A DNA stretch of 64,000 bases from Edaphobacter acidisoli (GTDB taxonomy: Bacteria > Acidobacteriota > Terriglobia > Terriglobales > Acidobacteriaceae): the NCBI RefSeq assembly GCF_014642855.1, contig NZ_BMJB01000001.1, positions 1,116,001 through 1,180,000 of the forward strand. Reading direction: 5' to 3'. The number at the start of each line of letters is the position of its first letter. Position 1 is the stretch's first letter. Below are positions 1 through 6,900 of this stretch, in pieces. Made by a program: the position numbers and the translations under genes. The notes below the pieces were generated by a model, which did not search any database, had not been told where the DNA came from, and saw only the letters and a program-made list of their open reading frames with translations.

Positions 1-1
1 A

Positions 2-616
2 GTCGTGCACGGGCATCCATGGTGTACTTCGGGCTACAGTGACTTTGATCTCGATCTGCTCCAACCTGCGACGGCGACCTCTTCCCAACTACATCTCGAT
101 CACGCGGCAGACGGTTACATCCGAACGTTCGACACGAGATTCAGCCGCACAGCCAATGGTCTTGAACTGCGTGTTCACGTTGCCAGCAGGGACTCAGACC
201 TCATCTTTCAACCGGGCATCCTGCGCTACAGCACCAACACAGGAAAGTTCATACTCCTTCCTGTCGCACTTAACGCGAGAGACTTCGTGAACCAATGGCT
301 TGAGGAACCCTGGAGCACAGTTGCAGGCTGGTCCGCCACGCCAGGCCAGAACCTGCAAAACACGCACAACAGATTCGATTATTCGCTCCACAAAGACGGC
401 GACGACATTCCAGGCGTAACCTTCGGCGCTGTCCGCTCCTGCACCTCCGCCCCAAACCACTTCCAGATAGAAATCGATCTGACAGACTCAAAGAGCAACA
501 GCATCCCGCCCCTCTACGCGCAAATCAGGCAAAACCCCGGCTCTTTCACCATGCTCGCTGTCACTCCAAAGGCCGACCCAACCTGCACCGGCATCAATCT
601 GATGCCCAAACACTGA
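2..616 (+). CDS. Unknown protein, 3' end of gene (5' truncated by window edge)
   Basis: The reading frame is open from the first bases of the window to a TGA at 614-616, so the true start probably lies outside. About 204 residues are visible. I do not recognise a family. The segment has a mixed alpha/beta composition, a Trp-rich stretch (WLEEPWSTVAGWS) near residue 100, and cysteines at CTSG, RSCTSA and PTCTG that could form disulfides in an exported protein. No signal peptide or membrane segment is visible in this part. A strong terminator hairpin follows at 763-789. The internal GTG at position 5 could be a start, but no ribosome binding site can be judged. That this is a real gene is likely from its length and the terminator; its function is unknown. 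Confidence 0.55.
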   Translation, partial: VVHGHPWCTSGYSDFDLDLLQPATATSSQLHLDHAADGYIRTFDTRFSRTANGLELRVHVASRDSDLIFQPGILRYSTNTGKFILLPVALNARDFVNQWLEEPWSTVAGWSATPGQNLQNTHNRFDYSLHKDGDDIPGVTFGAVRSCTSAPNHFQIEIDLTDSKSNSIPPLYAQIRQNPGSFTMLAVTPKADPTCTGINLMPKH

Positions 617-762
617 CGGCCAGCCATAGCTATTCCCCCCGCAGAGGTCGTTTCCATTGTTTGTCATTCCCGCAGGGAGTCTCTGCGTCTTGTCCATGGC
701 TGCAGGAAAGGATTTCCACACCCATCCCTTGACACCGCTGATAACCTTAAATCAGGAGAAAG

Positions 763-789
763 AAAAGCCCGGCATCGCGCCGGGCTTTT
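763..789. terminator. Bidirectional intrinsic terminator
   Basis: A perfect 11-bp stem (AAAAGCCCGGC / GCCGGGCTTTT) surrounds a 5-base loop, with A and T tracts on the two sides, so it can stop transcription in either direction. It closes the unknown gene ending at 616. The rest of 617-1070 holds no supportable gene; the overlapping short frames there look like chance. Confidence 0.8.
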
Positions 790-1070
790 CAACTTAACAA
801 GCAAATGGCATCCAACGTGCGCAAAACGTTCGTACTTATCCCATTTGTTTCGAATACTTTAGTACTTAAGTATGGGGAGGGGGGTACCCCACAATCTTCC
901 CTTACCCCGGCGAACCTCATCTGCAACTTTCGTCCGCGCATTTCCACCTTCTCCGGTGCTACTATTGCCATCCACACGAGGCCTCGTGCGGCAGACTTCC
1001 CTACCGCCCAGGGCAGCGTCTAATGGGAAACGAACAGAGCTCACCCTCTGCTCGAAGGAGAAATGGATTC

Positions 1071-1421
1071 ATGCAGATTCAGATCAACCCTGGCAAAAAC
1101 GTGACTCTCCACTCCAAACTCTCCAACTTCGTCGAAACCGAACTGAACCGCACACTCCACAGATTCGACACCCAGCTCACCCGGGTTGAAGTCCATCTGA
1201 GCGGCGAAACCCGCACCAAACACGCCCGAGGAAAACGCTGTACGCTCGAAGCCCGCCCCCGAGGGCTGCAACCCCTCGTCGTCACCGGCACAGCGTCCAA
1301 CACACAACAGTGCGTCACCGGAGCAGCTGAAAAGATGAAACGTCAGCTCGAAGCCACCTTCGGACGCCTCGCCGACCGCCGCTTCAACGCCCCGGAACCT
1401 GCCTACTCCGAAGCTTTGTAA
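1071..1421 (+). CDS. HPF/RaiA-like ribosome-associated protein
   Basis: The 116-residue product resembles the S30AE (HPF/RaiA/YfiA) family, whose members bind the 30S subunit at the tRNA and mRNA channel and promote ribosome hibernation in stationary phase. The visible features are the N-terminal strand MQIQINPG, a helix (residues 15-30), the strand-turn VEVHLSGET, a basic patch (RTKHARGKR), and a C-terminal helix with KMKRQLEATFGRLADRR. It matches the length of short HPF and lacks the C-terminal dimerisation domain of long HPF. The start chosen is the ATG preceded ten bases upstream by AAGGAG (1055-1060); the frame also runs upstream to 1023 without such a site. The family call is by overall pattern, so a distant relative is possible. 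A terminator follows at 1438-1470. Confidence 0.7.
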   Translation: MQIQINPGKNVTLHSKLSNFVETELNRTLHRFDTQLTRVEVHLSGETRTKHARGKRCTLEARPRGLQPLVVTGTASNTQQCVTGAAEKMKRQLEATFGRLADRRFNAPEPAYSEAL

Positions 1422-1437
1422 TCTCCCATAGCAAACC

Positions 1438-1470
1438 GAACACCCCAGCGCCGCAAGGGCTGGGGTGTTC
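1438..1470. terminator. Terminator hairpin after HPF-like gene
   Basis: A 12-bp perfect stem (GAACACCCCAGC / GCTGGGGTGTTC) with a 9-base loop begins 17 bases after the HPF-like stop codon. No long T tract follows, so termination may be partial. It separates this gene from the EamA gene starting at 1505. Confidence 0.7.
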
Positions 1471-1504
1471 TCGTCATGCCCGTCAATTCAGGTATCCTCA
1501 GCGC

Positions 1505-1924
1505 ATGACCTGGGTATTCTGGGCGCTACTCTCCGCTACCTTCGCCGCCGGCACGGCGCTGCTGGCTAAAGTCGGCGTCGAAGGCATTGACTCCAATCTC
1601 GCCACGGCCATTCGCACGTCGGTCGTGGTCGTCGTCACCTGGGCGATTGCCATCGCGCTCGAAAAGCACCACGCCATCGCGCAGATCGGCCGCCGAGGCT
1701 GGATCTTTCTGACACTCTCTGGCATCTGCACCGGCCTATCGTGGCTCTGCTACTTCCGCGCCTTGAAGCTCGGCCCAGTATCGAGCGTCGCGCCCATCGA
1801 CAAACTCAGCATCGTGCTCGTCGTCCTCGGCGCCTGGGCCTTCCTCGGCGAAGGCATGTCGCTGATGAAACTCGGAGCAATTTCCCTCATCGCCGTCGGC
1901 GCCATCATGCTCGTCTTCGCATAA
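1505..1924 (+). CDS. Small EamA/DMT-family membrane transporter
   Basis: The 139-residue protein has four hydrophobic segments (about residues 3-22, 35-53, 68-88 and 95-138, the last long enough for two helices) and the EamA signatures LSGICTGLSWLCYFRALKLG and VAPIDKLSIVLVVLGAWAFLGE. EamA proteins belong to the drug/metabolite transporter superfamily; most have two EamA repeats of five helices, whereas this is a single-repeat form that would act as a dimer. Its substrate cannot be predicted. The ATG at 1505 begins the hydrophobic N-terminus directly. It lies between a terminator and the ssrA promoter region and appears to be transcribed alone. Confidence 0.85.
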   Translation: MTWVFWALLSATFAAGTALLAKVGVEGIDSNLATAIRTSVVVVVTWAIAIALEKHHAIAQIGRRGWIFLTLSGICTGLSWLCYFRALKLGPVSSVAPIDKLSIVLVVLGAWAFLGEGMSLMKLGAISLIAVGAIMLVFA

Positions 1925-1968
1925 ACCAGATAGAAACCATGATGAATCCAGCACACGATGGAAACATC

Positions 1969-1974
1969 TATAAT
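1969..1974 (+). promoter_or_regulatory. Probable -10 box of the ssrA promoter
   Basis: A perfect TATAAT lies 51 bases upstream of the predicted mature tmRNA 5' end, giving a precursor start near 1981 and leaving a 5' leader for RNase P to remove. No good -35 box is visible at the usual spacing. Confidence 0.5.
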
Positions 1975-2025
1975 GGCAACAGTTCTTTGGTAGCGCCCAA
2001 TGCAATGTTGGTGCCAGCTCCGAAT

Positions 2026-2378
2026 GGGGGCGTCACGGCTTCGACGGGATTGCTTGTGGCAGAGAGGCATGTCGGGGTGTGGACACCCGTAATCGCTCAC
2101 AAAACCATAAGTGCCGAACCTCAATTCGCACTCGCTGCTTAATTAACTAAGTAGCCGGACGCTCGGGCTTCGCCTATGGGCCCGTACCGTCCGTCGCACA
2201 GTAGGCTGGCCGTCCCTGCACCGTCTGAGCGGGTCCGGCAAGATCAATCAGGCTGGTCAGCGCCGCATCTTCGTCCGTTCTAAGCGTCGCCGACGAGACC
2301 AAACGAACCGGAAAAAGCATGAATGCTCTCTGTTGTAAGCTCTTTCGGACGCGGGTTCGACTCCCGCCGCCTCCACCA
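2026..2378 (+). ncRNA. ssrA: tmRNA (trans-translation RNA)
   Basis: tmRNA rescues stalled ribosomes and tags incomplete proteins for proteolysis. The 5' end shows the GGGGGCG acceptor strand followed by the conserved GGCTTCGACGGGAT. The 3' end carries the T-arm GGTTCGACTCC and the encoded CCA. The first seven bases pair completely with CGCCTCC just before ACCA, with one G-U pair. The tag frame begins at the resume codon GCT (2095) after TAATC, equivalent to TAGTC in E. coli, and encodes AHKTISAEPQFALAA before TAA at 2140-2142. With the alanine carried by the charged tmRNA the tag has 16 residues. Length 353 bases is normal. The 3' end doubles as an insertion site (see the repeats at 2358 and 3281). 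Confidence 0.97.
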
Positions 2379-2392
2379 ACTCTAAATTATTG
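2358..2392 (+). repeat. att-like direct repeat, ssrA-proximal copy
   Basis: This is the last 21 bases of ssrA plus 14 bases beyond. It repeats at 3281-3315: the first 21 bases are identical, and 11 of the following 14 match (TCTA and ATTATTG are shared). The 3' end of tmRNA is a classical target of tyrosine integrases, so this is read as one attachment end. Confidence 0.8.
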
Positions 2393-2477
2393 TGTCCGCT
2401 ATACTTAGCGGACATCGAAATGGCGCGTGTACTTGTAGCGTACCTAGCCTCGATGCATGTTATTGAAAACGAATCGA

Positions 2478-2666
2478 TTAAAAGACTATGTTTTCCGCCT
2501 TATAGCAGAGAATCGTCGGGTAGCCTGGATATGGCGGCCAAGGATTCTGTGGATAGTGCTGTAAGGGACAAGATATTGTGGGAATGACAAGCGGTTGCCG
2601 ATTCTTTAATGTCTCGACTTCCTTTTCGAGTTTGGCTATTTTCTCTTCCAACTCCTTCTGGGTCAT
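2478..2666 (-). CDS. Possible small coiled-coil/proline-rich protein
   Basis: A 62-residue frame starts with a charged heptad-like stretch (KELEEKIAKLEKEVETLKNR, about residues 4-23), followed by a Pro/Tyr-rich tail (NPWPPYPGYP). The patterned N-terminus is unusual for a chance frame, and a weak TTAGGG precedes the ATG. No family is recognised. It lies inside the ssrA-flanked segment and is divergent from the exported protein at 2726. It may be spurious. Confidence 0.4.
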   Translation of the reverse strand: MTQKELEEKIAKLEKEVETLKNRQPLVIPTISCPLQHYPQNPWPPYPGYPTILCYKAENIVF

Positions 2667-2725
2667 GCCCTAACTAAAGCATATCGGCATAGAATTGCAA
2701 GCAACGTTATCCCCACGGTGAGGAC

Positions 2726-3145
2726 ATGGCAGTCGCAACGCGCCTTATGTGGTCCCTCAGTCTGTTTGTTCTTAGCACTGGCATTTTTGGCGCCAGCGCA
2801 CAGCAAGAAGCGAAATTCGTTGTCCTTCAGACGAAGATTCCTGGGGGCTTGGTTACCACGCAAGGCACGTGGAATCCAATGAAGGTCGATATTGATCGGG
2901 CCGAGGCTAGCATCTCGCAAATTGCCAATCTGAAGGCAGAAAACACGTCGATTCATATCGATCATCCAGAAGGATATTTCAGGCAATACCTGCCGATGCG
3001 CCAGGGGGGAAGGAAGCTGCTTTACGTCAATGCCTTTTGTGACCCTCCAAACTATTGGCGCACGCAGCTTGTGATTGTGATGGATGGAGGAACTGCTTCT
3101 GGCAAGCCTTGTTTGATCCCGCTGCGGATACCTATTCGCACCTGA
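2726..3145 (+). CDS. Small exported protein of unknown function
   Basis: The 139-residue product has a clear signal peptide (hydrophobic LMWSLSLFVLSTGIFGASA, cleavage likely after ASA near residue 26). The mature part of about 113 residues has no known family that I recognise. It contains a predicted strand-rich region, two cysteines (FCDPP, KPCLI) that could form a disulfide, and a basic C-terminus. GGTGAGG lies four bases before the ATG. It is the only solid gene in the segment flanked by the tmRNA-end repeats and may be the cargo of that element. It probably acts in the periplasm or outside the cell. Confidence 0.65.
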   Translation: MAVATRLMWSLSLFVLSTGIFGASAQQEAKFVVLQTKIPGGLVTTQGTWNPMKVDIDRAEASISQIANLKAENTSIHIDHPEGYFRQYLPMRQGGRKLLYVNAFCDPPNYWRTQLVIVMDGGTASGKPCLIPLRIPIRT

Positions 3146-3280
3146 CAATCAATGGCCGCGCGTAGCCCTCACATCCGTGTACTTCACACGTACTTCAAAA
3201 GCGCGTTTCGGGCGTTTCGTGCGTTTCTCGCGGCGTTGAAAACACAATAAGTTATTTGTTTTCAGTACACTGCAATAATC

Positions 3281-3315
3281 CGACTCCCGCCGCCTCCACC
3301 ATATCTATATTATTG
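3281..3315 (+). repeat. att-like direct repeat, distal copy
   Basis: This copy of the tmRNA 3' end has no tmRNA body in front of it. The 21-base core is identical to 2358-2378, and similarity continues for 14 bases beyond the CCA. It ends four bases before the stop codon of the redoxin gene. Confidence 0.8.
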
Positions 3316-3318
3316 ATT

Positions 3319-3915
3319 TCATTTTATGTAATGGATTTTGAGTTTGGCTCTTCGAACAGAGCATCCTCGCGCCATTGTCTCGGGCATGGTTACCGCCTTC
3401 CCAGCCAGCACCTCATCAATCGCGAGTTTAAGGCCTTGCTTTGTCGTGCGTGCCGGGTTAGGTGCGTCCTCAATGTAGCCGTGGTAACGCATCACACCAG
3501 AGGCGTCCAGGAGAAAGTTGTCCGTGGTGGCAAGCACTCCAAACCGGTCAGACACAGCATTCTTCTGGTCGACATAGACCGGAAAGGCAAAGCCCACATC
3601 TTTGGCATACTGCTTCACCTCTGCCAGAGATTCGTTCCCGTTGGAGTCCACAACAATAAACTGCACTCTGTCTTTGTATTCCCGATAAAGCATATTTCTG
3701 CGGAAGTTAAAAGCATTGGAAAGCGGACACCGGGTTGAGAAAAACATCACCACAGTCACCTTCCCCTTAAAATTCCGGTAGTTCACCGCATGTCCCTTCA
3801 TATTGAGCACGGTGAATCCCATGACCTGTCCGCCCAGATGGTAAGACTGCGACTCCTGACATATCGTGGGAACTGATGTTACTAAAAGAATGGCAGCCAG
3901 TAGGAACTTCTTCAT
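3319..3915 (-). CDS. Secreted thioredoxin-fold redoxin (AhpC/TSA-like)
   Basis: The 198-residue protein has a signal peptide (MKKFLLAAILLVTSVPTIC) and a thioredoxin fold with VTVVMFFSTRCPLSNAF around residues 51-67. The single active-site cysteine lies in a CPLS motif, as in the AhpC/TSA redoxins related to thioredoxin/SCO proteins; the second CxxC cysteine is absent. Such proteins reduce peroxides or disulfides outside the cytoplasm. The ATG chosen follows GAGGAT by seven bases, three codons inside the longest frame. It lies 51 bases downstream of the copper-radical-oxidase-like gene on the same strand and is likely cotranscribed. Its 3' end abuts the distal att-like repeat, so the C-terminal tail could have been altered by that insertion. 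Confidence 0.8.
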   Translation of the reverse strand: MKKFLLAAILLVTSVPTICQESQSYHLGGQVMGFTVLNMKGHAVNYRNFKGKVTVVMFFSTRCPLSNAFNFRRNMLYREYKDRVQFIVVDSNGNESLAEVKQYAKDVGFAFPVYVDQKNAVSDRFGVLATTDNFLLDASGVMRYHGYIEDAPNPARTTKQGLKLAIDEVLAGKAVTMPETMARGCSVRRAKLKIHYIK

Positions 3916-3966
3916 AGGGATCATCCTCGGGTTGATCTTGCGCGTGCAGTCACGCGGGTCCCTGAG

Positions 3967-6900
3967 CTACGGAACCTGCACAAACGGTGCAATCGATGGC
4001 ACTCCGGAGTTGTTGACGATGAAGAGCATGTAGTAACCCGGAGGCGCAAGATTTGTATTGACCGGTGCCGTCACCGTTAATCCGCCGCTCGTTTGAGTAA
4101 AACTCAAGGGCAAATAACGCTCATTCTGATCAAAGAAATGCGTTACCGCTCCTGTCCTTATCAGTGCGACGCTCGCAATCGACGCCGCGTCGGGTGTAGC
4201 CACAAAGAAGGTCGTGCCTAATTGAATCTGACTTGGTGCCTGCGTGATGGTTGGTCGCGCTCCCTTGAACAAATATGGAGGCGAGTAGAACTCGGCGCTG
4301 TCCTCGTCCGGGACATTGCCAAAATCGTCGCCCATCCCTGACTCCAGCACGCGGCCATCGGGAAGCAGCAGCGCTGTACCATGATACTCCCTGGGGGTAT
4401 GCATGGAGGCCATCGTCGACCAGGTCTGAGTCGAGGGAGACCACAGTTCCGCCGCATAAACTGCATTCGCAATGTTTCCCCCATTCTTGTCCGTCTCACC
4501 GCCGGTCGCGAGCGTAGTGCCATCGGGCAACATGGTCAGATTCATGAAGCTCCGCGGATAGGCCATCGAAGCCGTTTGACGCCACGCAGGCGAAGGCTGC
4601 GTCGTGTCCAGCACGAATGTCGTATTGGACGATGGTCCGACGTTCTGGCTGTCGGCCGCACTACCTGCCTTCATGAACTTGCCTGGAAGATACATGGTTG
4701 CGCTGCTGCCATCCACGATGTTTGAGTCAATCACCGACCAACTTGTTGTTGTTAGGTCCAGAATATCGGTATCGGTCGCATACTCCGAACCGCCGATGTG
4801 GATGACCCTGCCGTCCGGCATGACATAGAGGAAGGGATAGGTCTCGAATGGATTGTTCGCATTGGTCAGCGAGGTCCACGCGTTGCTCGAGGGATCGTAG
4901 ATCTCCGAAATCCCCGCGTTGGTGTTCGCGCTCGTCTGCCAGCCTGCCACCACCAGCATCCGGCCGTCGGGCAAGGCCGTCACGTTCGGGTACCAGCGCC
5001 GGTACTGCATGTTCGGCAATGTCGTCCAGGTTAAACTCGACGGATCGAAAATCTCGGCGCTCTTGATGCCAATCGTCGTGCTGCTCTCTCCATAGCCGCC
5101 GGCGACAAAGACTCGACCGTCAGACATCATGGCTGCACCGGAGCAGAAAAGATCCACGGAGACGGGAACGTTAGTAAACGTGTTGGCCACATAGTCCCAG
5201 ACCGTCGCGTCCGATCCATTCGGATAGAACAGCACACGGTTGTTCTGGAGCAAGATCAGGTTCACTGCTACTGCAGGCGTAGCGATTGGGGACGACCAGC
5301 TTCCGACAATCGCGGCATTGGCGGAGTTGTTGACCGTGATGGGAACCGAGGATGATGTTGTTGAGAGCCCTGAGTTGTCGGTCGCGATCGCCGCGAGCGT
5401 GTGCGGCCCATCCGCTACGGTTGTCGAATCCCACGTCATCGAATACGGAGGTGTCGTGACCTGAGTCCCAAGTGGTGATCCGTCCAGCAAGAATTGCACA
5501 CCACTGACGGCAATCGGGTCCGACGCCATAGCAGATACGGTGACCGGTCCCGACACCAGCGCGCCCGACGCCGGAGAGGTCATCGACACAGTCGGCGGCG
5601 TCGTGTTCGTACCGCCTCCGCCTGCAAGCACCTCAACGATACTCAGGTTGAAGCGGTCCTTTGTAGGCGCTGTATCGTTGATCGTAGCTGTTGTCCCGCC
5701 GGCAGCGACCGGATTGCTCAACATCTGTACCCAATACGTATCGCCGGTGGGTGTCAGGTATTGATGTACTAGGCTCTGGCCCGAACCTACTGTGCGAGCG
5801 ATCGCATTATCAAAGTCGTTTCCGACTCCCAGTACCCACGAATTATTCCCCGTGGTCACCAGCGACGCCGTTGGTGCTCCTGAAGACGCGCTATTCCCTG
5901 CCACTGCTCCGATTGCGCCCGATCCGTTTGTCCCGCTCGTATCCACCCCGGAAAAGCTCATCACCGTGATTGACGAGACGACACCTTGCGACAACGTTGC
6001 CGTCACCGTTGCATTGCTGACCGTAGAAGTTGCAAAGGCGCGCCAGACCTCCGCATCTCCGCTCTGCCCGTTCGTTCGTTCGACCAGTTCCCAGGTCAGC
6101 CCTCCTCCTGTGACACCCGTTACTGTGGTGTTCGCTCCTTTTAGATAGTCGGTCGACACAAACGCCAGCAGCAGCTCATTGCTCGCTGCCGTGGAGAACG
6201 CTGGGCTCGTTACCGTCGTGATCGGACTCGATTCATCCTGCGACTTGTCGACATCCAGACTGATCGAATTCGACGGTGCCACAGCAGTGAAGTTAATGCC
6301 GGTCGCGTTTGCCCCTCCGATGCTTACCGCCTGGCTTGCTGGATCGAACGTATAGCCGTTCTTCGCTGGAGCCACGGTATACAGGCCGTTCGCCAGCCCG
6401 CTGAATGAATAGTTGCCCCCAGCATCCGCGACTGTGCTTGCGCTCGATGGCCCACTCAGCGCAAGTGTCGCACCACTCCCCCCAGAGGAGGGACTGATCG
6501 TGCCCGAAATGCTCCACGTCGGACCATTTCCCAAGGCTGTAAAGTTCACGCTTGTCTGATTCGCTCCGTTAACCGTCACATTCTGACTCACCGGATTGAA
6601 AGTGTACCCAGTCTTGCTGGGCGTAATGGTGTAGGAACCATTGGCGAGTCCAGAGAATGAATAATTTCCACCAGCATCGGAAGTTACGCTGCCACTCGAT
6701 ACTCCGGTCAGGGTTACGGTCGTCCCACCGCCGCCGGTCGCGGGAGTGATACTACCCGAGACACTCCACGTGGAGCCGGTCGTCTGTACCGTAAAGTTCA
6801 CCCCAGTCTGGTCTGCCCCATTGACCGTGACCGCCTGGCTCACCGGGCTGAAGATGGAACCACTAAGACTCGGCGTCACCGTGTAGGTGCCATTCGGCAG

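Larger units (their letters stand above)
2379..3315. mobile_element. Putative mini-island or island remnant in ssrA
   Basis: The segment lies between two copies of the tmRNA 3' end and holds about 0.9 kb. It contains one credible exported-protein gene (2726-3145) and one possible small gene (2478-2666), with no integrase or recombination directionality factor. It could be what remains after deletion inside a larger integrated element, or a small satellite mobilised by an integrase elsewhere. The boundaries are well supported by the repeats; the nature of the element is inference. Confidence 0.55.

Noticed and set aside
1023..1070. Earlier start of the HPF-like gene
   Set aside because: The extra 16 residues have no ribosome site, whereas AAGGAG precedes the ATG at 1071.
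1741..2142. 133-residue open frame running into the tmRNA gene
   Set aside because: It is the tmRNA tag frame extended backwards by chance through the EamA gene; only the tag portion (2095-2142) is translated, on rescued ribosomes.
3256..3738. 160-residue plus-strand frame over the distal att-like repeat
   Set aside because: It lies antisense to the redoxin gene, whose signal peptide and thioredoxin motif are clear.
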